Origin: Arenimonas sp. SCN 70-307
Lineage (GTDB): Bacteria; Pseudomonadota; Gammaproteobacteria; Xanthomonadales; Xanthomonadaceae
Assembly (NCBI RefSeq): GCF_001724815.1
Contig: NZ_MEDO01000014.1
Location: forward strand, 496,001-560,000
Length of the DNA stretch: 64,000 nt
Direction of reading: 5' to 3'
Shown here: piece by piece, positions 38,477-46,619 of the stretch
Numbering within the stretch: the first letter of the stretch is position 1
Layout of the letters: each line of letters starts with the position of its first letter
Translations under genes and position numbers: made by a program
Notes under the pieces: model-generated
What the model was told of the DNA's origin: nothing
The model's input: only the letters and a program-made list of their open reading frames with translations
Database searches by the model: none

Positions 38477-39349
38477 ATGTCCGAACCTGCACCCGCCAGC
38501 GCCTACCAGCGATACCAACCCTGGCGCCGTTGGGTGGAATGGGGCAGCTGGATCACGCTGATCGGCCTGGGCGCCATCGCCGAGACCCTGGTGGTCGGGA
38601 TGGAGATGCGCCGGGCCGGCCTGCCCCACCACCCGATGGAGCCGGCCGTCTGGGAAGTCAGCAGCCACCTGGTGGTGCTGGCCCTGGTGCCGGCGATCGC
38701 GGCCTGGACCCGCGCCTTCCCGCTGCACCTCGACACCCTGGCGCGCACCCTGCCGGCCTGGCTGCTGGGCAGCGTGCTCTATTCGCTGCTGCACGTGCTG
38801 GGCATGGTGGGCCTGCGCGAGGCGGTCTACGCGCTGGCCGGCGCCGATTACGATTTTGGCCCCTGGGGCCGGCAGCTGCTGTACGAGTACCTCAAGGACG
38901 GCCGCACCTTCCTGCAGTTCGCGCTGATCATCGAGGGCTACCGCTTCATCCTGCGCCGCCTGCAGGGCGAGGCGCGGCTGCTCGACGCGCCCGACGACGC
39001 CCCGCCGGAGGCGCCGGTCGAGCGGCCCGAGCGCTTCCTGGTGCGCAAGCTGGGGCGTGAATTCCTGGTGGCGGCCAACGACATCGAGTCGCTGCAGGCT
39101 TCGGCCAACTACGTGAACCTGCGGGTGCGCGGGCGCGAATACCCGCTGCGCTCGACCCTGGCGGCGGTGGAGCAGCGGCTGGACCCGGCGCGCTTCCTGC
39201 GCGTGCACCGCAGCTACATGGTCAACCTCGACCACGTGGCCAGCATCGAGCCGCTGGACACCGGCGACGCCCGCATCCACCTGCGCGACGGCAGCACCCT
39301 GCCCTGCAGCCGGCGCTACCGCGCGGCGCTCAGGGAGCGGACCGAGTAG
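38477..39349 (+). CDS. Membrane-bound LytTR transcriptional regulator
   Basis: 290 residues. Four hydrophobic segments lie in residues 20-165 (SWITLIGLGAIAETLVV, HLVVLALVPAIAAW, LPAWLLGSVLYSLLHVLGM and the region near LLYEYLKD). A C-terminal LytTR DNA-binding domain (about 190-285) has FLVRKLGREFLVAANDIES, ASANYVNLRV and FLRVHRSYMVNLDHV. There is no receiver domain, so the signal is probably read directly by the membrane part. It is divergent from the acyltransferase gene. Its 3' end overlaps the desaturase gene by 20 nt tail to tail. Confidence 0.9.
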   Translation: MSEPAPASAYQRYQPWRRWVEWGSWITLIGLGAIAETLVVGMEMRRAGLPHHPMEPAVWEVSSHLVVLALVPAIAAWTRAFPLHLDTLARTLPAWLLGSVLYSLLHVLGMVGLREAVYALAGADYDFGPWGRQLLYEYLKDGRTFLQFALIIEGYRFILRRLQGEARLLDAPDDAPPEAPVERPERFLVRKLGREFLVAANDIESLQASANYVNLRVRGREYPLRSTLAAVEQRLDPARFLRVHRSYMVNLDHVASIEPLDTGDARIHLRDGSTLPCSRRYRAALRERTE

Positions 39350-40052
39350 CCCCGTCGCGCGGGCGGTGCAGGGTGCCCAGCAGCCAGTCGCCCAGCGGGT
39401 AGGTGATGTTGAAGTTGCGGCTGGCCATCAGCCGCGGGTCGTGGTGCGCCTGGTGCAGCCAGCGCAGGCGCCGCACCAGCCCGATGCGCGCCAGCCAGTG
39501 GCTGTCGGGCAGGTGGTAGGCGGTGTGCAGCACCTCGTAGTTGAGGTAGTAGGCGATGCCGGTGGCCACGAACAGCCAGGCCACGTTGGCCGAGACGAAG
39601 GCCTCGAGCAGGAACCACACCGGCGCCGCGAAGCCGCCGAAGAAAAACACCACCAGCACGGGCGGGAACAGCAGCACGCGGAAATCGCGGCGCGACTCGA
39701 CCAGCATCGCTTCGTGGGTGAAAAACCGGTGGTGCTGGCCGGCGTGGCGCTTGTAGATCAGGCCCAGCCCGGGGAAGGGCCGGTGCATGGGCCAGCGGTG
39801 GCCGACGTATTCGACCAGGTTGGCGTACACCAGCGAGGCCGGCACGACCAGCCACTCCCGCCACGACACCGCCTCGAGCTGCAGCAGGCAGGCCGCCAGG
39901 ATCAGCGGCACCACCCCGAACGTGAACAGCGCATGCGCCGTCCCGCTGTAGTGCGCCGGGATCTCCGTCGCCCGGTACTCCGCCCGATACCTCTCCACCG
40001 CCGCCGGCAACCCGTCCACCCGCCCTTCTCCACGATTGGGGTCCGGGAACAT
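39330..40052 (-). CDS. Fatty acid hydroxylase / sterol desaturase family protein
   Basis: 240 residues, an integral-membrane di-iron enzyme. The His boxes are visible: HRWPMH, HAGQHH, HTAYH and HQAHHD. Four membrane helices surround them. It should hydroxylate or desaturate a lipid. The first codons (MFPDPN) lie inside the palindrome at 40038-40097. A GTG at 40019 (giving MDGLPAAVERY) is an alternative start outside the repeat. It is divergent from dinB over only 62 nt. Confidence 0.88.
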   Translation of the reverse strand: MFPDPNRGEGRVDGLPAAVERYRAEYRATEIPAHYSGTAHALFTFGVVPLILAACLLQLEAVSWREWLVVPASLVYANLVEYVGHRWPMHRPFPGLGLIYKRHAGQHHRFFTHEAMLVESRRDFRVLLFPPVLVVFFFGGFAAPVWFLLEAFVSANVAWLFVATGIAYYLNYEVLHTAYHLPDSHWLARIGLVRRLRWLHQAHHDPRLMASRNFNITYPLGDWLLGTLHRPRDGATRSAP

Positions 40053-40097
40053 TAACGCTTTAATCCCGCGATTGAAGCGTTAATGTTCCCCGACCCC
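40038..40097. repeat. GGGGTC-ended palindromic repeat
   Basis: 23-nt arms (40038-40060 and 40075-40097) pair at 22 positions around a 14-nt centre that can itself fold. The ends GGGGTC...GACCCC match the repeats at 8699, 42594 and 58999. It occupies almost the whole spacer between the divergent desaturase and dinB genes and supplies the desaturase ATG. Confidence 0.85.
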
Positions 40098-40114
40098 ATT
40101 TCAAGGCGGGCGGG

Positions 40115-41191
40115 ATGAGCAGGAAGATCGTGCATGTGGACATGGACGCGTTCTATGCGTCCGTGGAGCAGCGCGACGACCCGTCGCTGCGCGGGCGGCC
40201 GGTGGTGGTGGCCTGGCGGGGGGCGCGGTCGGTGGTGTGCGCGGCCAGCTACGAGGCGCGCAAGTTCGGCGTGCGCTCGGCCATGCCGGCGCTGCGGGCC
40301 GAGAAGCTGTGCCCACAGGCGGTGTTCGTGCCGCCGGATTTCGCACGCTACAAAGCCGTCTCGCGCCAGGTGCGGGCGATCTTCGCCCGGCATACCGACC
40401 TGATCGAGCCGCTCTCGCTCGACGAGGCCTACCTCGACGTCACCCACGACAAGCTGGGCCTGGGCAGCGCCACCGCCGTGGCCGAGGCCATCCGCGCCGC
40501 CATCCGCGAGGAAACCGCGCTCACCGCCTCGGCCGGCGTGGCGCCCAATAAGTTCCTGGCCAAGATCGCCAGCGACTGGAACAAGCCCGACGGCCTGTTC
40601 GTGCTCAAGCCGGCGCGGGTGATGGCCTTCCTGGCGCCGCTGCCGGTGGGCCGCCTGCCCGGCGTGGGCCGGGTGATGGAGGCCAACCTGGCGGCCCTCG
40701 GCATCCGCACCGTCGGCCAGCTGCGCGAACACGGCCCGGCCGCGCTCGAGCGCCGCTTCGGCCGCTGGGGCCGGCGCCTGCATGAATTGTCGCTGGGCAT
40801 CGACGAGCACCCGGTGCAGTCCGAGCGCCCGACCACCCAGGTCTCGGCCGAGGACACTTTCGAAACCGACCTGCCGCTCGAACACACCGGCGAGGCCATC
40901 ACCCGGCTGGCGGAAAAAGCCTGGCTGGCCGCCCGCCGCGAAACCGACCGCAGTCCGCGCACGGTGGTGCTCAAGCTCAAGACGTCGGACTTTCGCATCC
41001 TCACCCGCAGCCTCACGCCGCCGGTGCCGCCGGGCACGCTCGAGGAGTTCACCGCCATCGCGCTCGAACTGCGCCAGCGCGTGGAGCTGCCGGCACGCAC
41101 GCGCTACCGGCTGGTGGGCGTGGGCCTGGCCAACTTCCGCCACCACGACGAGATGCCGCCCCAGGCCGGGCTGTTCGACCCGCCCAAATGA
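40115..41191 (+). CDS. dinB: DNA polymerase IV (Y-family)
   Basis: 358 residues. Catalytic acids are in VHVDMDAFYASVE and LSLDEAYLDVT. The palm and fingers show SYEARKFGVRSAMP, the thumb shows LPGVGRVMEANL, and a little-finger domain follows. The C-terminal QAGLFDPPK holds a QxxLF beta-clamp-binding motif. It performs error-prone translesion synthesis. No clear LexA box is visible in the short upstream region, which is dominated by the palindrome. Confidence 0.96.
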   Translation: MSRKIVHVDMDAFYASVEQRDDPSLRGRPVVVAWRGARSVVCAASYEARKFGVRSAMPALRAEKLCPQAVFVPPDFARYKAVSRQVRAIFARHTDLIEPLSLDEAYLDVTHDKLGLGSATAVAEAIRAAIREETALTASAGVAPNKFLAKIASDWNKPDGLFVLKPARVMAFLAPLPVGRLPGVGRVMEANLAALGIRTVGQLREHGPAALERRFGRWGRRLHELSLGIDEHPVQSERPTTQVSAEDTFETDLPLEHTGEAITRLAEKAWLAARRETDRSPRTVVLKLKTSDFRILTRSLTPPVPPGTLEEFTAIALELRQRVELPARTRYRLVGVGLANFRHHDEMPPQAGLFDPPK

Positions 41192-41218
41192 AAGGGGCCG
41201 GCGTGGCCGGCCCCTTTC
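41190..41218. terminator. Intrinsic terminator between convergent genes
   Basis: A 13-bp perfect stem (GAAAGGGGCCGGC and complement) with a 3-nt loop begins inside the dinB stop codon and has an A-run/T-run at its base. It ends dinB and the RcnB-like gene. Confidence 0.88.
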
Positions 41219-41238
41219 GATTCACAACGCGACCCGGC

Positions 41239-41910
41239 TCAGTAGTACAGGTCGTAGAGCACGTCCAGCACCAGGCCCGTGGTGATGGCGACCAGCACCA
41301 CGTCGCGGTCCACGCGCACCCAGCGGTGGCCGTAGGGCGGCGGCGGCAGGCGGTAGTGGCGATAGTCCACGTAGTACGGGCGGCCGTAGTAGGCCGGCGG
41401 CAGGCGGTGGCCCACCTGCCAGCGGTAGGCGCGGTAGCCCGGCGGATAGACGTAGCGCACGGTCGGGCGGTAGCGGTACTCCGGACGCCAGTAGTTGCCG
41501 CGCCAGCGACGGTCGTCGTGGCGGGCGTAGCGATGGTCGTAACGACGGTCATGGCGCCAGTCGCGGCGGTCGTCACGGCGGTCGTCGCGCCAGTCGCGGC
41601 GGTCATCGCGGCGGTCGGCGCGCCAGTCGCGGCGGTCATCACGGCGGTCGCCGCGGTGGTCGCGACGGTCATCGCGGCGGTCGGCGCGCCAGTCACGGCG
41701 GTCGTCGCGGCGGTCGCCGCGGTTTTCGCGACGGTCCTCGCGGCGCTCGCCACGGTGCTCGCGGCGATCCTCGCGCCAGTCGCGGTTTTCGTCGTTGCTG
41801 GCGGCGATCGCCGCGGCCACGCCCCTCAGGCGCGGGTCGTCGGCCTGCGCCGGCAGCGCGGCGGCGCCGGCGACCAGGGCAGCCAGGGACAACACCATAA
41901 TCTTCTTCAT
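41239..41910 (-). CDS. RcnB-like periplasmic protein with Asp-Arg-Arg repeat
   Basis: 223 residues. The signal peptide (MKKIMVLSLAALVAGAAALP) is followed by about 95 residues of a degenerate repeat built on DRRDDRRDWRADRRD-type units (about 45-140). A C-terminal RcnB-like domain follows, with YRWQVGHRLPPAYYG, LPPPPYGHRWVRVDRDVVLVA and a final hydrophobic helix. E. coli RcnB is a periplasmic protein of Ni/Co homeostasis; family members with long charged repeats occur in Xanthomonads. The repeat is strongly charged but near neutral overall. Confidence 0.82.
   Translation of the reverse strand: MKKIMVLSLAALVAGAAALPAQADDPRLRGVAAAIAASNDENRDWREDRREHRGERREDRRENRGDRRDDRRDWRADRRDDRRDHRGDRRDDRRDWRADRRDDRRDWRDDRRDDRRDWRHDRRYDHRYARHDDRRWRGNYWRPEYRYRPTVRYVYPPGYRAYRWQVGHRLPPAYYGRPYYVDYRHYRLPPPPYGHRWVRVDRDVVLVAITTGLVLDVLYDLYY
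41510..41790. repeat. Degenerate tandem repeat coding the Asp-Arg-Arg region
   Basis: Imperfect tandem units built on GCGGTCGTC/GCGCCAGTCGC-like sequence fill this stretch of the RcnB-like gene. Unit lengths are multiples of 3, so expansion or contraction would keep frame. It is not a CRISPR array: there are no constant-length unique spacers. Confidence 0.8.
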
Positions 41911-42099
41911 CGTCGTAACCCTCGGGGAGCGGCCGTGGGCGGCGGATGCCGTCCACGGGGCGCATGGTTGTCTCCGCGGCACTGAATTGCCCTTGAATCC
42001 TCCGTTGCCCCGGCGTGAAGCCTCGCCACGCATTCAGCCTGCTGAACGCCTGCGCCGGCTCGGCTAGAATCCGGGCCCTACCCCAACGGATCGAGCGCC

Positions 42100-42582
42100 A
42101 TGCCTTCCTTCGACGTCGTCTCCGAAGTCGACAAGCACGAACTGACCAACGCCGTGGACACCGCCAACCGCGAACTCGGCAACCGCTTCGACTTCAAGGG
42201 CCAGGACGCCAGCTTCGAGCTCGATGGCTTCGTGGTCACGCAGAAGGCGCCCAGCGATTTCCAGCTCAAGCAGATGCTCGACATCCTGCGCGGCCGCCTG
42301 GTGGCCCGCGGCATCGACATCCGCTGCCTGGACGTGGCCGAGCCGGAGGTGAACCTGGCCCAGGCCCGGCAGAAGATCACCATCAAGCAGGGCATCGAGC
42401 AGAAGCTGGCCAAGAAGATCGTCGCCACCCTCAAGGAAGCCAAGCTCAAGGTCGAAGCCCAGATCAACGGCGACAAGCTGCGCGTCACCGGCAAGAAGCG
42501 CGACGACCTGCAGGACGCCATCGCCCTGCTCAAGAAGACCGACCTCGAGATCCCGCTGCAGTTCGAGAATTTCCGCGACTGA
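42100..42582 (+). CDS. yajQ: YajQ-family nucleotide-binding protein
   Basis: 160 residues and full length. It starts MPSFDVVSEVDKHELTNAVD and has NRFDFKG, APSDFQLKQMLDILRGRL and IKQGIEQKLAKKIV, and ends LQFENFRD. In Xanthomonas campestris a YajQ protein binds cyclic di-GMP and acts with a transcription factor in virulence control, so a c-di-GMP effector role is plausible in this genome, which has at least two cyclases and an HD-GYP protein in the window. It is followed by a GGGGTC palindrome. Confidence 0.95.
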   Translation: MPSFDVVSEVDKHELTNAVDTANRELGNRFDFKGQDASFELDGFVVTQKAPSDFQLKQMLDILRGRLVARGIDIRCLDVAEPEVNLAQARQKITIKQGIEQKLAKKIVATLKEAKLKVEAQINGDKLRVTGKKRDDLQDAIALLKKTDLEIPLQFENFRD

Positions 42583-42593
42583 TCCGAAGGCCC

Positions 42594-42667
42594 GGGGTCG
42601 GAGTCAATTTTGCGGGCAGTGGTCGCGAACCGGGCCGGATCCGGCCCGCAAAATTGACTCCGACCCC
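42594..42667. repeat. GGGGTC-ended palindromic repeat with nested palindrome
   Basis: Perfect 23-nt arms (42594-42616 and 42645-42667), beginning GGGGTCGGAGTCAATTTT, enclose a 28-nt centre containing a second perfect palindrome (42632-42647). It lies between the convergent yajQ and rsuA genes and ends 5 nt before the rsuA stop. Confidence 0.9.
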
Positions 42668-42671
42668 TGCC

Positions 42672-43370
42672 TCAATGCCACAGCTTGGCCAGGTCTTCTT
42701 CGGTGGCGATGCGCCATTGGCCGGGGTGCAGGCCCTCGAGCCCCAGCCCGCCGATGTGCGTGCGGTGCAGCGCCTCGACGTGGTTGCCCACCGCCGCGAA
42801 CATGCGCCGCACCTGGTGGTAGCGGCCCTCGTGCAGCACCAGGCGCGCGTGGCGCGGGCCCAGGGCGTCGAAGCCGGCGGGCGCCAGCGGCGTGGTTTCC
42901 GACTCGAGCATCAGCGTGCCGGCGCCGAACACCGCGCCCTCGTCGCCGCGCAGGTCCTGGGCCAGCGTCGCTTCGTACACCTTGGGCAGCTTCGACCTGG
43001 GCGAGATGATCCGGTGCAGCAGCGCGCCGTCGTCGGTCATCAGCAGCAGGCCCGAGGTGTCGCGATCGAGCCGGCCGACGGTGGACAGCACCGGGTTGCG
43101 CAGGCGGAAGCGCGGCGGCAGCAGGTCGTACACCACGCGGCCCGGGTCCTTGGTGGAGCAGGTGTAGCCCACCGGCTTGTGCAGCAGCAGCAACAGGCCC
43201 GGCGCCGGATCGAGCGGCTCGTCGTCGACGCGGATGGTTTCGTGCGCCACCACGTCGTCGGCGTAGAGCACTTCGCCGTGCGCATCGGTGACGCGGCCCT
43301 CGCGGAACATCAGCGCCACCTGCTTGCGGCTGCCGTAGCCCAGGTTGGCCAGCAGTTTCACCAGCTTCAT
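42672..43370 (-). CDS. rsuA: 16S rRNA pseudouridine(516) synthase-like protein
   Basis: 232 residues. An S4 domain (1-60, KLLANLGYGSRKQVALMF) is followed by a pseudouridine synthase domain with the catalytic Asp in TVGRLDRDTSGLLLMT and the RNA-binding VLHEGRYHQVRRMF. The size and the ending WRIATEEDLAKLW fit RsuA better than RluB/E/F. The ATG overlaps the rsmC stop (ATGA), so two 16S rRNA modification genes are coupled. Confidence 0.9.
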   Translation of the reverse strand: MKLVKLLANLGYGSRKQVALMFREGRVTDAHGEVLYADDVVAHETIRVDDEPLDPAPGLLLLLHKPVGYTCSTKDPGRVVYDLLPPRFRLRNPVLSTVGRLDRDTSGLLLMTDDGALLHRIISPRSKLPKVYEATLAQDLRGDEGAVFGAGTLMLESETTPLAPAGFDALGPRHARLVLHEGRYHQVRRMFAAVGNHVEALHRTHIGGLGLEGLHPGQWRIATEEDLAKLWH

Positions 43371-44404
43371 GCGGCCACCTTGCGGGCTTCGACCACCTTG
43401 AACCCCGCTTCGTCGGCGAGCTTGCGCACCTGCCCGAAGCCGCGCGCCAGCGCCTGCTCGTAGGGCAGGTGCCGGTTGGCCACCAGCAGCAGCCGCCCGC
43501 CCGGGCGCAGCGCCGCGGCCGCGGTGGCGATGAAGGCCTGGCCCAGCTCGGGCAGGTCGGCCCGGCCCTGGTGGAAGGGCGGGTTGGTGACGATGAAATC
43601 GAAGGTGCCCGGCACGCCGGCGACGACGTCGTGCCAGTGGAAGGCCACCGGCACGTGCGCGCCCGCGAGATTGCGCCGCGCCAGTTCCAGCGCGCGCGCC
43701 TCGGCTTCGAACAGGTCGAGCCCGGCCACGCCCGGGCAGCGCGCCAGCACCTCGCTGGCCAGGTAGCCCCAGCCGGCGCCGAGGTCGGCGCCCCGGCCGG
43801 CCAGGTCGGTCGGCAGGTGTGCAGCCAGCAGCGCCGACGCCGCGTCGATGCGGTCCCAGGCGAACAGGCCCGGCCGGCTTTCGAAGCGGCCATCGAGGAT
43901 GGGGCGCGGCGCATCCAGCGCCAGCCACTGCGCCAGCAGCTCGCGATCGACCGCCTCGCCCAGCGGCGCCGTCCACGCGGCGCGGCAGTGGTTCTTGGTC
44001 AGCACCTGCACCGGGCCGGCCAGCTTCGCCAGGTCGTCCTGCATGGTGCGCGCGCCTTCCTTGTTGGCCGCGCAGGCCAGCACCACGCCACCGGCTTCGC
44101 ACTGCGCCACGGCACGGGCCAGCAGCGCGCGCGCTTCCTCGCGCTGGCGCGGGGCCAGCAGCATCACCAGCGGGAACCGCCCCAGGTTTTCGCCCGACAC
44201 CTCGAAGCCGTCGCGCGCCAGCGCGTCGGCGAAGGGCTTGAAGCCCTGCTCGCACACCGGCCGGTGCACGCGCGCGGCGTTGAGCGCCGGACCGGTGCGC
44301 GCGCGCAGGAACAGCGCTCCGCCCGGCGGCGGCCAGGCGACGGCGCCGGAATCCGGCACCATCAGCAGGGTGTCGAGCGCGGGGTCGGCGTGGGCTGGCG
44401 ACAA
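43367..44404 (-). CDS. rsmC: 16S rRNA G1207-type methyltransferase
   Basis: 345 residues with the two-domain RsmC architecture. A degenerate N-terminal methyltransferase-like half (residues 15-165, QGFKPFADALARDGFEV and ANKEGARTMQDD) is followed by an active half. The active half has the SAM-binding motif GADLGAGWGYLA and the catalytic TNPPFHQGRADLPELG. It methylates G in 16S rRNA. It is translationally coupled to rsuA. Confidence 0.9.
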   Translation of the reverse strand: MSPAHADPALDTLLMVPDSGAVAWPPPGGALFLRARTGPALNAARVHRPVCEQGFKPFADALARDGFEVSGENLGRFPLVMLLAPRQREEARALLARAVAQCEAGGVVLACAANKEGARTMQDDLAKLAGPVQVLTKNHCRAAWTAPLGEAVDRELLAQWLALDAPRPILDGRFESRPGLFAWDRIDAASALLAAHLPTDLAGRGADLGAGWGYLASEVLARCPGVAGLDLFEAEARALELARRNLAGAHVPVAFHWHDVVAGVPGTFDFIVTNPPFHQGRADLPELGQAFIATAAAALRPGGRLLLVANRHLPYEQALARGFGQVRKLADEAGFKVVEARKVAA

Positions 44405-44448
44405 GTCGGGTCTCGCGGGCGGCGTGGGGCCGCAAGTCTAGCGCGGGC

Positions 44449-45579
44449 TCAGGCGTCGACCGCCACGCGGTCGCGTCCGGCCGACTTGGCCGCGTACAGC
44501 GCGCGGTCGACGGCCCGGTACAGGCCCTCGCCGTCGCCGTGCCGCAGCGGGTCGAAGCGGCCCACGCCGATGCTCACGGTCAGCGGCACGCGCGCGCCGG
44601 CGCAGTCGAGCGCTTCGTGGGCGAGCTGCCGGCGCAGGGCCTGCGCCGCCTCGGCCGCGACGCCGCCCTCGCCCTCCACCAGCACGCCGAATTCCTCGCC
44701 GCCCAGCCGCGCCATCAGCGCGCGATGCGGCGCGAACGCGCGCTGCAGCCGGTCGGCCAGCGCGACCAGGCAGGCATCACCGGCCACGTGGCCGTGGCGG
44801 TCGTTGACCTGTTTGAAGTGGTCGATGTCGAGCACGACCAGGCTGAAGCCCGGGCCACCGTGGGCGGCCTGCAGCGCCAGCTGGTCGAGCCGCGCGGTGA
44901 ACTCCCGGCGGTTGGCCAGGCCGGTCAGCGGGTCGGTGCGGCTGAGCCCCTCGTAGAGGTCGCGCTGCTCGCGCAGGGCCATGTCCAGCTCCAGCCGGCG
45001 CCGGTACTCGGCATGGGTGCGCACCAGCGCGCCCGCCAGGTAGAGCGCGTAGAAGGTGAGCGCCACCGCCAGCGCACGCTGCGAGGGGTCGGCCCAGAGC
45101 AGCACCAGCGGCGGCAGGAACAGCGCGGTGGCGCCGACGGCACCGAACATCCGCACGGTGGTGTAGACGTTCACGAAGACGGTGGCGTAACCGATGGTCG
45201 CCACCAGCGAGACCATCCTCACCTGCGGGTCGACCCGCGGATCGAGCAGCAGCCAGGCCTGCACCGCCGACCAGGCCAGCGGCGCCAGCGGCAGCACCCA
45301 GGCATAGCGGCGCAGCCAGCGCCGGTTGGCGGCCTCGTCCTCGCGCGGCGGCGGGCGCATGGCCAGGCGCAGCACGCCCAGGGCCAGGAAGGCCGCCACC
45401 ATCGCGAATGCCGGCACGGGCGCCATCTCGTGGGCGTCGGCCAGCCAGCCCACCACCACCCAGCCGAACAGGTACAGGAAACCGGCGAACTTCGAGCGGT
45501 CGTAGGTATCGGCGACGATCTGCGAAATGCGCCAGGCGCGCAGGCTCGACGACCCGACGGCGGGGCCGTTCGTGCTCAT
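44449..45579 (-). CDS. Membrane GGDEF diguanylate cyclase
   Basis: 376 residues. Six hydrophobic segments (about 30-205) are followed by a GGDEF domain (210-370) starting SRTDPLTGLANRREF. The intact active site is RLGGEEF. The inhibitory I-site position reads RALM in place of RxxD, so product feedback is probably lost. It would make cyclic di-GMP at the inner membrane in response to an unknown membrane or ligand cue. The ATG at 45579 is chosen because upstream codons look non-coding. Confidence 0.9.
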   Translation of the reverse strand: MSTNGPAVGSSSLRAWRISQIVADTYDRSKFAGFLYLFGWVVVGWLADAHEMAPVPAFAMVAAFLALGVLRLAMRPPPREDEAANRRWLRRYAWVLPLAPLAWSAVQAWLLLDPRVDPQVRMVSLVATIGYATVFVNVYTTVRMFGAVGATALFLPPLVLLWADPSQRALAVALTFYALYLAGALVRTHAEYRRRLELDMALREQRDLYEGLSRTDPLTGLANRREFTARLDQLALQAAHGGPGFSLVVLDIDHFKQVNDRHGHVAGDACLVALADRLQRAFAPHRALMARLGGEEFGVLVEGEGGVAAEAAQALRRQLAHEALDCAGARVPLTVSIGVGRFDPLRHGDGEGLYRAVDRALYAAKSAGRDRVAVDA

Positions 45580-45737
45580 GCCTGGCGATCGCCGGGGCTC
45601 ATGGCCGCCCACGTTCCGGCAGGGCACCGCGCCAGTCAAGCGGGCCGGGGCCCTGCCCGCAAATCGCCCCCCGGGGGCCACACAATGGCCGCATCCGGCG
45701 CGCAGCCTGCGCCCCACCCTTCCACCGGAGCCACCCG

Positions 45738-46619
45738 ATGTCTGCCAGCCTCCTGCTTACCCTCGGCCTCGCGCTTGCCAATGCCGACACCACCCCCATC
45801 GACTGCAGCGCCTGCGCCGGCTGGAACGAAGCCCAGGCGCCGTTCCGGCTGCACGGCGACAGCTGGTACGTGGGCACCCGCGGCCTGTCGTCGGTCCTGG
45901 TCGCGACCCCGGAGGGGCTGGTGCTGATCGACGGGGGGCTGCCGCAGTCGGCGCCGCTGATCGCCGCCAACGTCGAGTCGCTGGGCTTTCGCATGGACCA
46001 GGTGCGCTACCTGCTCAATTCGCACGAACATTTCGACCATGCCGGCGGCCTGGCGGCCCTGCAGCGCCTGAGCGGCGCGCCGGTGCTGGCCACCGCCGAG
46101 GGCGCCCGCGCGCTGCGGCGCGGCTCGACCGCGCACGACGACCCGCAGGCGGGCTTCGGCGACGAGGCCAACGGCTACCCGCCGGTGCGCGACGTGCAGG
46201 AACTGGCCGACGGCAACGCCTTCACGCTCGGCGGCACCACCTTCACCCTTCAGGCCAGCCCCGGCCACGCGCCCGGCGGCAGCACCTGGACCTGGCGCAG
46301 CTGCGAGGACGGCGACTGCCGCGACCTGGTTTTCGCCGACAGCCTGACCGCCGTTTCCGCGCCGGGCTACCGCTTCACCGACGAGCCGGCGCGCGTCGAG
46401 GCCCTGCGCGCCAGCATCGCCCGCGTCGCCGCCCTGCCCTGCGACCTGCTGGTGTCGGCGCACCCCGGTTTTTCCGGGCTGTTCGACAAGCTCGCCGCGC
46501 GCGAGGCCGATCCGGCGCGCAATGCCCTGCTCGACCCCGGCGCCTGCGCGGCCTACGCCGCCGGCGGCGAGGACTGGCTGCGGCGCAGGCTCGAATCGGA
46601 GGCCGGCGCGGCGGACTGA
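45738..46619 (+). CDS. Subclass B3 metallo-beta-lactamase-like protein
   Basis: 293 residues. A signal peptide of about 16 residues (LLLTLGLALANA) is followed by CAGWNEAQAPFRLHGDSWYV and GTRGLSSVLVATPEGLVLID, both very like B3 enzymes. Zinc ligands appear in order: His96, His98, Asp100 and His101 in NSHEHFDHAGG; His177 in SPGHAPGGSTWTW; and His242 in VSAHPGFSG. That is the complete B3 set (HxHxDH, H, H). B3 enzymes of Xanthomonads (L1 and others) hydrolyse penicillins and carbapenems; activity here is inferred. Its last 67 nt overlap the convergent hydrolase gene. Confidence 0.88.
   Translation: MSASLLLTLGLALANADTTPIDCSACAGWNEAQAPFRLHGDSWYVGTRGLSSVLVATPEGLVLIDGGLPQSAPLIAANVESLGFRMDQVRYLLNSHEHFDHAGGLAALQRLSGAPVLATAEGARALRRGSTAHDDPQAGFGDEANGYPPVRDVQELADGNAFTLGGTTFTLQASPGHAPGGSTWTWRSCEDGDCRDLVFADSLTAVSAPGYRFTDEPARVEALRASIARVAALPCDLLVSAHPGFSGLFDKLAAREADPARNALLDPGACAAYAAGGEDWLRRRLESEAGAAD

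Noticed and set aside
41510-41790. Possible CRISPR array or long Val/Ala-repeat protein on the plus strand
   Set aside because: The units are short, contiguous and in multiples of 3, with no unique spacers; they encode the Asp-Arg-Arg repeat of a signal-peptide-bearing protein on the minus strand.
42594-42667. A simple rho-independent terminator of yajQ
   Set aside because: The hairpin is too long, nested, and shares its ends with three other loci, so it is better described as a mobile palindrome that may also terminate transcription.
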